Program-made: the position numbers and the translations under genes
Notes under the pieces: model-generated
Told to the model about the DNA's origin: nothing
Database searches by the model: none
Seen by the model: only the letters and a program-made list of their open reading frames with translations
Source: Streptomyces griseoluteus
GTDB lineage: Bacteria; Actinomycetota; Actinomycetes; Streptomycetales; Streptomycetaceae
DNA length: 64,000 nucleotides
Reading direction: 5' to 3'
Assembly (NCBI RefSeq): GCF_004784465.1
Contig: NZ_SRRU01000014.1
Span: 47,471-111,470, forward strand
Shown here: positions 8,614 through 17,104 of the stretch, piece after piece
Numbering within the stretch: position 1 is the stretch's first letter
How the letters are laid out: every line of letters starts with the position of its first letter

Positions 8614-9825
8614 GTGAAGGTCGTCTGCGTCGGGGGCGGGCCAGCCGGCCTGTACCTCGCCATCCTGCTCAAGCGGCGGAACCCGTCCCACGACATCACC
8701 GTCCATGAACGCGCCCCCGAGGGTTCCACCTACGGCTGGGGCGTCACCTACTGGCAGGGCCTGATGGACCGGCTCCGCGCCCACGACCCAGAGTCGGCGG
8801 ACGCCATCGCACGCAACTCGGTCCACTGGCACGAAGGTGTCGCCCACGTCCGGGATTCGAGTACCCGTCAGCCCGGCGACCAGGGCTCCGGCATCGGCCG
8901 CCACCGTCTCCTCGAACTGCTCGCCGAGCGCGCCCGAACCCTGGGCGTACGGCTGGAGTTCACGAGCGAGATCACCGCACCCCCGGCCGGCGCCGACCTG
9001 GTGGTGGCCGCCGACGGCATCGGCAGCGCCCTGCGCACCCGGTACGCGGAGGCGTTCGGCACCCATGTCACCCACGGCCGCAACCACTTCCTCTGGCTCG
9101 GCACCACCAAGGTCTTCGACGCCTTCACCTTCGCCTTCGTCGAGACACCGCACGGCTGGATCTGGGCCTATGGCTACCCCTACGACACCGGGCACAGCAC
9201 CTGCGTCATCGAGTGCTCGCCCGAGACCCTCACCGGCCTCGGCCTGCACAGCGCCGACGAGGGAGACGGGCTCGCCCTGCTGGAGCACCTCTTCGCCGAC
9301 CTCCTCGACGGCCACCCCCTCATCGGCCGCGCGTCCGACGGCACCAGCGTCCCCTGGCTGAACTTCCGCACTCTCACCAACCGCACGTGGCACCACGACG
9401 GCCTCGTCCTGCTCGGCGACGCCGCCCACACCACCCACTACTCCATCGGCGCGGGCACCACCCTCGCCCTGGAGGACGCCATGTGCCTGGCCACCGCCCT
9501 GCAGGAGCACCCCGCCCTGCCCGATGCCCTCGCCGCCTACGAGAAGCGCCGCCGCTCCGAGCTGCTGTCCGCGCAGAGCGCCGCCCGCTACAGCGCCCGC
9601 TGGTACGAGAGCCTGCCCCGCTACATCGAACTGCCCCCGCACCGCATGTTCGCCCTGCTCGGCCAGCGCCACTCCCCGCTGCTGCCCTACGTGCCGCCGC
9701 AGCTCTACTACGGCCTCGACAAGGCGGCCGGACAGCTCGAACCGCTGCGCCGGCTCAAGCGCTGGCTCGGCCCCCGCGCCGCCCGCGCCCTGCACGCCGC
9801 GCGCACCCCCGGCCGCTCCCGCTGA
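8614..9825 (+). CDS. FAD-dependent monooxygenase (p-hydroxybenzoate hydroxylase fold)
   Basis: A 403-residue group A flavin monooxygenase. The N-terminal Rossmann motif is VVCVGGGPAGLYLAILLKRR, the DG motif is VVAADGIGSALRTRY, and the flavin-ribityl GD motif is GLVLLGDAAHTTHYSIGAGT. The early STYGWGVTYWQGL segment resembles salicylyl/anthraniloyl-CoA hydroxylases and VioD-type enzymes. GTG 8614 is chosen because AGGGG is 7 bp upstream and the FAD motif follows at once. It is alone on its strand before the TetR-controlled exporter. The substrate is unknown and probably aromatic. Confidence 0.85.
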   Translation: MKVVCVGGGPAGLYLAILLKRRNPSHDITVHERAPEGSTYGWGVTYWQGLMDRLRAHDPESADAIARNSVHWHEGVAHVRDSSTRQPGDQGSGIGRHRLLELLAERARTLGVRLEFTSEITAPPAGADLVVAADGIGSALRTRYAEAFGTHVTHGRNHFLWLGTTKVFDAFTFAFVETPHGWIWAYGYPYDTGHSTCVIECSPETLTGLGLHSADEGDGLALLEHLFADLLDGHPLIGRASDGTSVPWLNFRTLTNRTWHHDGLVLLGDAAHTTHYSIGAGTTLALEDAMCLATALQEHPALPDALAAYEKRRRSELLSAQSAARYSARWYESLPRYIELPPHRMFALLGQRHSPLLPYVPPQLYYGLDKAAGQLEPLRRLKRWLGPRAARALHAARTPGRSR

Positions 9826-9861
9826 CCCCCTGCACCCCAGCTCAGGGTACGGGCACCGGTT

Positions 9862-9902
9862 GGTGAATGGTCATTCACCGGATAGAGTGAATAGCTATTC
9901 AC
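9862..9902. promoter_or_regulatory. Two tandem TetR-type operators overlapping a promoter
   Basis: Site 1 (9862-9879) is GGTGAATG-GT-CATTCACC. Site 2 (9887-9902) is the perfect palindrome GTGAATAGCTATTCAC. Their centres are 24 bp apart and both share the GTGAAT half-site. A possible -35 TTGGTG (9860) and -10 TAGAGT (9883), spaced 17 bp, lie over site 1 and the start of site 2. This is the expected target of the TetR repressor encoded at the end of the downstream operon. Confidence 0.8.
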
Positions 9903-9933
9903 CAGTCACGCACATTCCCCCGCAGGAGCGTCG

Positions 9934-11421
9934 ATGGACCCCTCCGCCCCCATACCCGAGCCGCCCGGCACCCTCGCGGCGCCGCCCCGGCTGCGGGAGC
10001 GCCTCACCATCCCCGTGCTGGCGTCGGGCGGCATCCTCATGGCCGTCATGCAGACCGTGGTCGTCCCGCTCCTGCCGGACCTGCCCCGGCTCACGGGATC
10101 GTCACCGGCCGCCGTCTCCTGGATGGTCACCGCCACCCTGCTCTCCGGTGCCGTGCTCACCCCGGTCCTCGGCCGCGCCGGTGACATGTACGGCAAGCGC
10201 AGGGTGCTGACTTCCGCGCTCGCCCTGATGACCGTCGGCTCGGTGCTGTGCGCGCTGTCCTCCGACATCACCGTGCTCATCACCGCCCGCGCCCTCCAGG
10301 GCGCCGCCGCCTCCGTCGTCCCGCTGTCCATCAGCATCCTGCGCGACGAACTCCCGCCTCAGCGGCGGGGATCGGCGGTCGCGCTGATGAGCTCCACCGT
10401 CGGCATCGGCGCCGCCCTCGGCCTGCCGCTGGCCGCGCTCGTCGTGCAGTACGCCGACTGGCACACCATGTTCTGGCTGACCAGCGCCCTGGGGCTGCTC
10501 GGGGTCGCGGCCACCTGGTGGGCGGTTGGGGAGTCGCCGGTACGCGAGGCCGGCCGGTTCGACGTGGTCGGCGCGCTGGGCCTGGCCGTCGCGCTGGTGG
10601 CCCTGCTGCTCGCCGTCTCCCAGGGTGGCCAGTGGGGCTGGACCAGCCCCGCCGTCCTCGGGCTGTTCGCCGCCTTCGCCGTGGTGGTCGCCCTGTGGTG
10701 GCGCCAGCAGTTGCGGACCGCCCGGCCGCTGGTCGATCTGCGGCTGGTGACCCGGCCGAGGGTGGGCCTGTCCCATGTGGCGGCCCTGCTCACCGGATTC
10801 GCGTTCTACGCCAACTCGCTCGTCACCGCCCAGCTCGTCCAGGCGCCCGAGGCCAGCGGCTACGGGCTTGGGCTGTCCATCGTCGCCACCGGACTCTGCC
10901 TGCTGCCCGGCGGCGTGACCATGCTGCTCTTCTCGCCGCTGTCCGCCCGGATCTCCGCCCGGCGCGGGCCCCGGATCACCCTCGCCCTCGGCGCCGCGGT
11001 CATCGCCTGCGGCTACGCGCTGCGCATCGCCGACAGCCGCGACCTCTGGATGATCATCCTCGGGGCGACCGTGGTGGCCACCGGCACCACCCTCGCCTAC
11101 TCCGCGCTGCCCACCCTGATCCTGCGCGCGGTACCGGCCGCCCAGACCGCGTCCGCCAACGGTGTCAACGTCCTGATGCGGACCATCGGCCAGGCCGTCT
11201 CCAGCGCCGCCGTCGCCGCCGTACTGGTCCACCACACCAGCCTCGTCGGCGGGCTGCCGGTGCCCACGCTGCACGGGTATCTGATGGCCTTCGCCATGGC
11301 CGGTGCCGTCGCGCTGGCCGCCTGCGCGGCCGCCCTCACCATCCCCGGCGACGGCACCCCCGACGGCACCCCCCGCGCCGAGGGCGCCACCCTGGGGACC
11401 CGTGCCCTGGAGGAGGCGTGA
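9934..11421 (+). CDS. MFS drug exporter, DHA2 (EmrB/QacA) family
   Basis: A 495-residue membrane transporter with about 14 predicted helices. The DHA2 features are motif A-like GRAGDMYGKRRVLT after helix 2 and motif C-like GIGAALGLPLAALVVQY in helix 5. It should export hydrophobic cations or drugs using the proton gradient. ATG 9934 follows a GGAG site. The TetR gene overlaps its last bases, and two palindromes (9862-9902) lie just upstream, giving a classic self-regulated efflux operon. Confidence 0.9.
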   Translation: MDPSAPIPEPPGTLAAPPRLRERLTIPVLASGGILMAVMQTVVVPLLPDLPRLTGSSPAAVSWMVTATLLSGAVLTPVLGRAGDMYGKRRVLTSALALMTVGSVLCALSSDITVLITARALQGAAASVVPLSISILRDELPPQRRGSAVALMSSTVGIGAALGLPLAALVVQYADWHTMFWLTSALGLLGVAATWWAVGESPVREAGRFDVVGALGLAVALVALLLAVSQGGQWGWTSPAVLGLFAAFAVVVALWWRQQLRTARPLVDLRLVTRPRVGLSHVAALLTGFAFYANSLVTAQLVQAPEASGYGLGLSIVATGLCLLPGGVTMLLFSPLSARISARRGPRITLALGAAVIACGYALRIADSRDLWMIILGATVVATGTTLAYSALPTLILRAVPAAQTASANGVNVLMRTIGQAVSSAAVAAVLVHHTSLVGGLPVPTLHGYLMAFAMAGAVALAACAAALTIPGDGTPDGTPRAEGATLGTRALEEA

Positions 11422-11984
11422 CCACCGCACCCGCTCCCGCGCGCCGGGACGCCGAGGCGACCAAGGCGGCCATCCTCAAGGCCGCCCGGCACCTCCTGGC
11501 CCGGCACGCGCACGCCGACATCACCCTCAAGGCCGTCGCGGAGCGGGCCGGGGTCAGCCCGCCGCTGGTGGTGAAGTACTTCGGCAACAAGGACGCCCTG
11601 TTCGCCCGCGTCATGTCCTTCGACACCGACGCCGACGACCTCCTCGACGCCCCCCTCGCCGGCCTGGGACGGCACATGGTCCAGCACGTCCTGGCCAGCC
11701 AGCGCGACCGGGGTGCCGACCCGCTGCTGCGCATCGCCTTCGCCCCGCTGCACGGCGACCACGGCGACGTCCTGCGCGCCAACTTCCGCGCCCAGGTCAC
11801 CGACCGCCTCGCCGCCCGGCTCACCGGCCCCGACGCCGGGCTGCGCGCCGAACTGGCCGTCGCCGCACTCATCGGGGTCGGCGTCATGTACGGCATCGCC
11901 CGCGGCCCCCACCTGCGCGAGAGCGACCCGGACGAGGTGGCCGACCGCTACGGACCGCTCGTCCAGGCCCAGCTGACGCCCTGA
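11418..11984 (+). CDS. TetR family repressor of the adjacent exporter
   Basis: A 188-residue TetR regulator. The N-terminal HTH is ITLKAVAERAGVSPPLVVKY followed by FGNKDALF, and the helical ligand domain is typical in length. GTG 11418 overlaps the exporter stop (GTGA), with AGGAGG immediately upstream inside the transporter gene, so the two are translationally coupled. Operon position and the two matching palindromes at 9862-9902 make it the probable regulator of this operon. The inducer is probably a substrate of the pump. Confidence 0.9.
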   Translation: MTTAPAPARRDAEATKAAILKAARHLLARHAHADITLKAVAERAGVSPPLVVKYFGNKDALFARVMSFDTDADDLLDAPLAGLGRHMVQHVLASQRDRGADPLLRIAFAPLHGDHGDVLRANFRAQVTDRLAARLTGPDAGLRAELAVAALIGVGVMYGIARGPHLRESDPDEVADRYGPLVQAQLTP

Positions 11985-12029
11985 CTCATCCCTGGGGCGG
12001 GTCTTCCGGATCTCGCCGACAGCGCGGGC

Positions 12030-12195
12030 CCTGGCACGCGCTCTCCCAGGCTCTCCGAGCAGGGGGACCCCAGCCGCGTTGTCGTCACTCGCCGACTTCC
12101 CCACGCTGCGCTGCACTCGCGCGGGGCGCCCCCCATCGCGTCGACTCCCTCCTCCGCCTTGAATCTGCACGCACCAGACCCGGCCCCGCCGGGCC
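12030..12195. repeat. Probable dispersed Streptomyces intergenic repeat
   Basis: Between the TetR and ABM genes lies non-coding sequence containing CTCTCCCAGGCTCTCCGAGC, AGGGGGACCCC, GCGTTGTCGTCACTCGCCGA and AATCTGCACGCACCAGACC. From memory, very similar strings recur between genes in many Streptomyces genomes. The segment also carries internally similar blocks (CCGCGTTGTCG and ATCGCGTCGACTCCCTCC). Function unknown. Confidence 0.4.
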
Positions 12196-12214
12196 GACCG
12201 GCCGCCTCCGGTTT

Positions 12215-12520
12215 TCAGGGAAGTTTGTGGGCGAGAACGTCGAGTCGCTCGATGGAAGGCGGCTGGGAGAACAGATCGCCGGCTCGTTCCATCAGGGCGC
12301 TGCCCAGCCGGCCGTTGAGATGGGTCTGACGTGCGGAGTCGGTGGGGAAGGCGTCGAAGATCGCGAAGCCGGTCGCGCTCAGGCGCACGGCGAACCAGGC
12401 GACGGTGTCGGGCTCCTCCCGCACGAGGTCAAGGCCGCTGCGGAGAAAGTCGGCGACCTCTTCCTCCTTGCCGGGCTTCGCCTCGACGTATACGTACAGC
12501 CCGACCTTGACGTCTGCCAT
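12215..12520 (-). CDS. Antibiotic biosynthesis monooxygenase (ABM) family protein
   Basis: A 101-residue ferredoxin-like alpha/beta barrel protein of the ABM/YgiN group, which act as dimers in quinol oxidation or cofactor-free oxygenation. Typical features are VKVGLYVYVEAKPGKEEEV at the start, TVAWFAVRLSATGFAIFDAF in the middle, and the His of QTHLNGRL. ATG 12520 is behind AGGAGTCCCC. It is monocistronic and has its own candidate operator 92 bp upstream. The substrate is unknown. Confidence 0.85.
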   Translation of the reverse strand: MADVKVGLYVYVEAKPGKEEEVADFLRSGLDLVREEPDTVAWFAVRLSATGFAIFDAFPTDSARQTHLNGRLGSALMERAGDLFSQPPSIERLDVLAHKLP

Positions 12521-12612
12521 GAGGGGACTCCTATCGGTGCTCGGCCGCCCGCGAGCGCCCAGGCACTTCCGTGACCGGTTGGCATGGAACGAGCCTATTA
12601 TCGCCGGGTTAA

Positions 12613-12626
12613 TACGCCTTTGCGTA
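12613..12626. promoter_or_regulatory. Inverted repeat upstream of the ABM gene
   Basis: TACGC-CTTT-GCGTA (5-4-5) in a locally AT-richer patch (12595-12635), 92 bp upstream of the ABM start. A possible operator; no dedicated regulator is adjacent. Confidence 0.3.
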
Positions 12627-12745
12627 CATTCGCCTGTCGCTGGCAGGTCGAATCACCCTCACCCCGCCGCAGGACCCGCGACGGGCGGGCCGGACGCACG
12701 GCTCAGGCGGCACCCACAGAGGCACGAAGCTCCGGGGGAAAGGCC

Positions 12746-13624
12746 CTACGCGCCGGTCAGCACTGCCTCCGCGCAACGGCGGAACGCGGCGAGCAGACGG
12801 CTGTTGTCGCCCGCGCGGGTGGCCAGCGCGACATGGCACGGTTCCACGCCGTGCAGCGGGATCGCGGTCAGATCCGGTCGTGCCGGCATCCCCGGCGCGG
12901 CCGCCGCGATCGCCAACGCCTGGCCGGACGCGACCAGTTCGAACTTGTCCTCGATGTCCCCGATGAACGGCCCGTCCGGCGCCGGCCGTCCGTCCGGGCG
13001 CGGGTCGATCCGCCAGAACGCGTCCCACAGCGGGTCCGGGACGCGGGGGAGGGGCTCGTGCGCGATGTCGTCCAGCGTCACCGACTCCTTGCCCGCCAGC
13101 CGGTGGTCCAGCGGGACCACCACCACGCGCGGCTCGTCGTAGAGCACGGTCACCCGCAGCCCGTCCGTGGCGAACGGCAGCCGGGCCACCAGCGCGTCCA
13201 CCCGGTGGCCGAGCAGCGCCTCCCGCGCCTCGTGCCAGCGCACGTGCGCGGCCCGCACGTCGGCGTCCGGGAACTTGCGCCGCATCTCCCGCACGGCCGG
13301 GGTGACCAGCACGCCGGTCGTGTAGCCGACGGTGATCCGGCTGGGTTCGGCGGCCGCCCGCGCCTCCGTCGCCGCCTGATGCGCGGCCCGCAGCAGCGAC
13401 CTGGCGCGGGGCAGGAAGACCTCGCCGGCCTCGGTGAGCCGGGTGCCCCGCGGGGTGCGGTCCAGCAGCTCGACGCCCAACTCCCGCTCCAGCCGCCGTA
13501 CCTGACGGCTGAGCGAGGGCTGGGTGATGTGGAGGGCGGTGGCCGCGCGGCCGAAGTGCCGGTGCTCGGCGACGACCGTGAAGTACCGGACCAGCCGGAG
13601 ATCGAGATCCGCGAAGTCGGACAT
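12746..13624 (-). CDS. LysR family transcriptional regulator
   Basis: A 292-residue LysR regulator. The HTH includes HFGRAATALHITQPSLSRQV followed by RRLERELGVELLDR. The effector domain starts near residue 90 (ITVGYTTGVLVTPAVREM). The start at 13624 matches the family N-terminus; the frame is open 40 codons further without homology. It is divergent from the SDR gene at 13762 with 137 bp between, so the SDR is its probable target. Confidence 0.88.
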   Translation of the reverse strand: MSDFADLDLRLVRYFTVVAEHRHFGRAATALHITQPSLSRQVRRLERELGVELLDRTPRGTRLTEAGEVFLPRARSLLRAAHQAATEARAAAEPSRITVGYTTGVLVTPAVREMRRKFPDADVRAAHVRWHEAREALLGHRVDALVARLPFATDGLRVTVLYDEPRVVVVPLDHRLAGKESVTLDDIAHEPLPRVPDPLWDAFWRIDPRPDGRPAPDGPFIGDIEDKFELVASGQALAIAAAAPGMPARPDLTAIPLHGVEPCHVALATRAGDNSRLLAAFRRCAEAVLTGA

Positions 13625-13761
13625 GCCCTCCAGCGTACGGCCCTCGCACCAGCGGTGATGCCTGGAACGTATTGCGCCATGCGGAAGAAGCCTTGGACGC
13701 GCGGCTTCTGTCCGGCCGACGATGGAGGCACTTCCACCGACCATCCGAGGAGAGCTTCACC

Positions 13762-14673
13762 ATGCGTGTTTTCGTCACCGGTGCCACCGGGTTCATCGGC
13801 TCCGCCGTGGTGCCCGAACTGATCGGCGCCGGGCACGAGGTCGTCGGCCTCGCCCGGTCGGACGACGGCGCCGCCGCGCTGAAGGAGGCGGGCGCCGAGG
13901 TGTTCCGGGGCAGCCTGGACGATCCCGAGGGCCTGGCCCGCGCGGCGGACGGCGCCGACGGTGTGATCCACCTGGCCTTCGTCCACGACTTCGTCGACTT
14001 CGACGCGGCCGGTGCCACCGATCTGCGGGCCATCGAGGCGATGGGCGCCGCCCTGGCGGGCTCCGACCGGCCGCTCGTCGTCACCTCCGGCACCGCGATC
14101 GCCCCGGCGGGCCGCCTCGTCACCGAGGCCGACGCGCCCGCGCCGGGCACCCACCGCACCCCGTCCGAGGAGGCCGCCGTCGCACTGGCCGAGCGAGGGG
14201 TGCGCGGTTCCGTGGTGCGGCTCGCGCCCTCCGTCCACGGGCCCGGCGACCGGGGCTTCGTACCACACCTCATCCGCATCGCCCGCGAGAAGGGCGTCGT
14301 CGCCCAGGTCGGGGACGGCGCCAACCGCTGGCCCGGTGTGCACCGGCTCGACGCCGCCCGGCTGTTCCGGCTGGTGCTGGAGCAGGCCCCGGCCGGTACC
14401 CGGTGGCACGCGGCCGCCGACGAAGGCGTGCCGTTCCGGGAGATCGCGGAGGTCATCGGCCGCCACCTGGACATGCCCGTGGTGAGCGTCTCCCCGGAGC
14501 GGGCGGGGGAGCACTTCGGGTTCCTCGGCCGGTTCGCCGGGGTGGACAACCCCACCTCCAGCGCCGCGACCCGCGAACGGCTCGGCTGGCGGCCCACCGG
14601 GCCCGGACTCCTCGCCGATCTGGACCAGGGCCACTACTTCGAGTGGACCAGCACAGTAGAGCCGATCAAGTGA
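13762..14673 (+). CDS. NAD(P)-dependent epimerase/dehydratase-like SDR
   Basis: A 303-residue extended SDR. The N-terminal MRVFVTGATGFIGSAVVPEL carries the GxxGxxG cofactor motif. The catalytic YxxxK is not in its usual place: the region reads HRTPSEEAAVALAE, with no Tyr. This is typical of atypical SDR subgroups that bind NADP but may not be standard dehydrogenases. The C-terminal half has RLDAARLFRLVLEQAPAG. ATG 13762 follows GAGGAGAG. It is divergent from and probably controlled by the LysR gene at 12746. Confidence 0.85.
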   Translation: MRVFVTGATGFIGSAVVPELIGAGHEVVGLARSDDGAAALKEAGAEVFRGSLDDPEGLARAADGADGVIHLAFVHDFVDFDAAGATDLRAIEAMGAALAGSDRPLVVTSGTAIAPAGRLVTEADAPAPGTHRTPSEEAAVALAERGVRGSVVRLAPSVHGPGDRGFVPHLIRIAREKGVVAQVGDGANRWPGVHRLDAARLFRLVLEQAPAGTRWHAAADEGVPFREIAEVIGRHLDMPVVSVSPERAGEHFGFLGRFAGVDNPTSSAATRERLGWRPTGPGLLADLDQGHYFEWTSTVEPIK

Positions 14674-14711
14674 GCGGTTTGAAAGAACGTTTGCGCGGTT
14701 AATTGCACCGC

Positions 14712-15206
14712 ATGACCGAGCAGGCACCGCGCAGGGGGCGGGACGAAACCAGGGAAGAGCGGGCCGACCGCAAGTGGGGCGAACTGATCCAGGAGGTACG
14801 TGTCGCGCAGACCGGTGTACAGATCCTGTTCGGCTTCCTGCTGACGGTGGTCTTCCAGCCCAAATACGCCCAGCTCTCCAGCGCCGACCAGATCATCTAC
14901 ATCGTCACCGTGGTCCTGGGGGCCTGTGCGACCGGCGCCCTGATCGGGCCGGTCTCACTACACCGCCTGGTCTCCGGGCGCCGGGTGAAACCGGAGGCGG
15001 TACGGCTGGCGGGGAGGCTGACCTTCGTCGGCCTGCTGCTGCTCCTGGCCACCATGACCTGCTCGCTGCTCCTGATCCTCCGGGTGGCCACCCACGACGG
15101 CTATGTGCCGTGGCTGGTCGGCGCCGTCGTCTGCTGGTACCTGGTCTGCTGGTACGGCCTGCCGATCTGGGCCCGTTTCCGGCACTCGGACCCCGAGGAC
15201 AGCTAA
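14712..15206 (+). CDS. DUF6328 family membrane protein
   Basis: A 164-residue membrane protein. The charged N-terminus (RRGRDETREERADRKWGEL) precedes VQILFGFLLTVVFQPKY and three further hydrophobic segments (about residues 60-80, 103-123 and 133-152). This matches the actinobacterial DUF6328 family of unknown function. ATG 14712 is chosen; a TTG at 14703 would add three residues. No clear ribosome site is visible, so a very short or leaderless transcript is possible. Its stop overlaps the convergent DUF2238 stop in the shared CTAA. Confidence 0.75.
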   Translation: MTEQAPRRGRDETREERADRKWGELIQEVRVAQTGVQILFGFLLTVVFQPKYAQLSSADQIIYIVTVVLGACATGALIGPVSLHRLVSGRRVKPEAVRLAGRLTFVGLLLLLATMTCSLLLILRVATHDGYVPWLVGAVVCWYLVCWYGLPIWARFRHSDPEDS

Positions 15207-15856
15207 CGCCCGGTACGGGCCGCGAGGGCCGCCAGTGAGCGGTCGTGGACCCGGCTGAGCAGCAGCAGGGAGAGCACGGAGCCGATCAGGGCGCAGAACA
15301 TGTCCCACTGGGTGTCCCACACATCGCCCTGGGTCGCGAGGAAGGCGTCGGCTCCGTGTCCGCCGATCACGGCGGCCAGCCATTCCAGCAGCTCGAAACA
15401 GGCGCTGAAGGCCAGGCAGGCGCACACCGTCAGCGGGGCCAGCCAGCGGCTGCCGCGCAGCGGCGAGGTACGGGTGAGCAGCTCCCGTACCAGGATCGCC
15501 GGGACGAAGCCCTGCATCAGATGCCCGAACCGGTCGTACGGATTGCGGCTCAGGTGCAGGGTGTCCCGCACCCAGTCGCCCGCCGGTACCTGTGCGTAGG
15601 TGTAGTGGCCGCCGACCGCCAGCACCAGGGCGTGCGCGGCGAGCAGACCGCACAGCAGCCCGGTGAGCGGGAAGCGCCGCCACAGCAGCACCACCAGGGG
15701 CAGCCCGATCAGCACCCAGAAGGTCTCCAGGAACCACGTCGTACGGTCTCGCGCGCCCCACGCGGAGACGGCCAGGCCCACGGCGGCCACGCCCGCGAAC
15801 ACGACGGGCGGCACCGTGCGGCGGACGGTCGGCCGGGCGGGGTGGACTGCTGCCAT
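15203..15856 (-). CDS. DUF2238 (YjdF-like) integral membrane protein
   Basis: A 217-residue protein with about six membrane segments. Family marks are NPYDRFGHLMQGFVPAILVR, ACFELLEWLAAVIGG and GDVWDTQWDMFCALIGSVLS. ATG 15856 has GGAG 6 bp upstream. A longer start at 15937 (adding 27 residues) is possible but lies inside a 28-bp palindrome. The function of the family is unknown. It lies downstream of the HTH protein at 15955-16989 on the same strand. Confidence 0.8.
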   Translation of the reverse strand: MAAVHPARPTVRRTVPPVVFAGVAAVGLAVSAWGARDRTTWFLETFWVLIGLPLVVLLWRRFPLTGLLCGLLAAHALVLAVGGHYTYAQVPAGDWVRDTLHLSRNPYDRFGHLMQGFVPAILVRELLTRTSPLRGSRWLAPLTVCACLAFSACFELLEWLAAVIGGHGADAFLATQGDVWDTQWDMFCALIGSVLSLLLLSRVHDRSLAALAARTGR

Positions 15857-15914
15857 GGCGGGCTCCAGAGGCTGGGCGGTGTCGGTCGCCCCATCGTCCG
15901 GCCGCCCGGCGCGC

Positions 15915-15942
15915 GGGGCATGAGTACCGGTACTCATGCCCC
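15915..15942. repeat. Perfect 28-bp palindrome
   Basis: The centre is at CCGG, with each arm GGGGCATGAGTACC and its complement. It lies 12 bp beyond the stop of the minus-strand gene ending at 15955 and 58 bp before the preferred DUF2238 start. It could be a dyad operator for the DUF2238 gene or a loop-less terminator-like structure. Both strands contain an in-frame ATG at the same dyad position. Confidence 0.6.
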
Positions 15943-15954
15943 CGCCGCGCGTCC

Positions 15955-16989
15955 CTAGGGCTTCTCTCCCACGGCGCCGCGCAGCGCGGTGAGGCAGGAG
16001 CCGATCGCCTGCTGCAGCTCCTCCAGACGCCGGACCATGTCGTCCTCGTAGAAGTCCCGGGCGTCGTCGAAGGTCAGCTCCTCGAAGGCGCGGGTCGCCT
16101 TCTGCAGGCTGCCGTAGAACTTGGTGCGTCGCTCCTGCACCCGGAGTTCGGGGTCGGCCTCGACGGTGTCGGCGACCAGCGTCTTCAGCGTGTCGTACGC
16201 CTCCACCGCCCACTCGCCGGTGTCCTCGTCGTCCTCCAGCTCGTCGATCAGCGACAGATGACGCTCGGCCTCCTCGCGCAGCGCGGCGGGGGCGTCGACG
16301 GTCTGTCCCGCCGGGGTCCTGATCTGCCCGGACTCCGCGATCTGCCGGACGTAGCCGATCTTGTCGGCGGCGCGGCTCTCGGTGGCGACGGCCTTCTTCA
16401 GGTCGTCGGTGCGCACCACGTCCCGCGCCAGCTCGGCCTGGAGCTCCGGGTCCTCCTTGATCCGGTCCAGCAAGGCGGTGCGGGCCGCGCGGGCCGTGGA
16501 GGGGTCGGCCAGGATGGCGGCGCGCAGCGCGGTCGGGTTCTCGGCCACCTCCAGCGCCTTGGTCGGCCGGATGCCCTCGGCCCCGGCGGCCTCCGCGATG
16601 GCCGTGCCGCGCTCGGACGTGGCGCTGCTACGGGCGGAGTAGTAGCTCAACCAGACGTCGGAGTCCGGGAGTTGGACGTCCTGGCCCGGCTCCAGCGTCT
16701 CGAACTGCGGGACCAGGCCGTCGTCGGCGGCCCGGTCCCACGCCCGGTAGTAGCGCATGACCCGCTCCGGGGAGCACTCCGCCAGCTCCGCGAACTCCTT
16801 CGCGGACACCTTGGGGGTCTCCCCGGCCGCCTGCCCGCCCGGCCGCACGCTGCGCGCCACCATCAGCGCGAAGGCCCAGCCGCCGGTGCGCGCGTACACC
16901 CCGAACTCGCGGGCGTCACGCGCCACCAGGTCGGACAGGGGTGTCGGAGCGGCGGCAGTCGTCTCGGAGGGGTCGATGGCCAGGGTCAC
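15955..16989 (-). CDS. Hypothetical protein with putative N-terminal HTH
   Basis: A 344-residue soluble, acidic, helix-rich protein that I do not recognise as a named family. Residues about 60-90 (VSAKEFAELAECSPERVMRY) look like a helix-turn-helix. The remainder is Ala/Glu/Asp-rich with probable coiled-coil segments, including RLEELQQAIGSCLTALRGAV at the end. The start is GTG 16989, with AGGAG upstream. A DNA-binding or partition-like role is only inference. The gene upstream on the same strand begins beyond 17105, so this is probably its own transcription unit. Confidence 0.7.
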   Translation of the reverse strand: MTLAIDPSETTAAAPTPLSDLVARDAREFGVYARTGGWAFALMVARSVRPGGQAAGETPKVSAKEFAELAECSPERVMRYYRAWDRAADDGLVPQFETLEPGQDVQLPDSDVWLSYYSARSSATSERGTAIAEAAGAEGIRPTKALEVAENPTALRAAILADPSTARAARTALLDRIKEDPELQAELARDVVRTDDLKKAVATESRAADKIGYVRQIAESGQIRTPAGQTVDAPAALREEAERHLSLIDELEDDEDTGEWAVEAYDTLKTLVADTVEADPELRVQERRTKFYGSLQKATRAFEELTFDDARDFYEDDMVRRLEELQQAIGSCLTALRGAVGEKP

Positions 16990-17054
16990 GGATGGCTCTC
17001 CTGCGTAGGGGGGCTCGGTGGTGCGGCCACCCGGCCGGCCGGGCGACGAGGGCA

Positions 17055-17074
17055 GCCTATATGGCCCGATAGGC
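17055..17074. promoter_or_regulatory. Inverted repeat upstream of the HTH protein gene
   Basis: GCCTAT-N8-ATAGGC, 65 bp upstream of GTG 16989, in the only AT-richer patch of this intergenic region. Candidate operator or autoregulatory site. Confidence 0.35.
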
Positions 17075-17104
17075 GATGTTTGGCCGCAGCCGCTGCCGGC
17101 TCCC

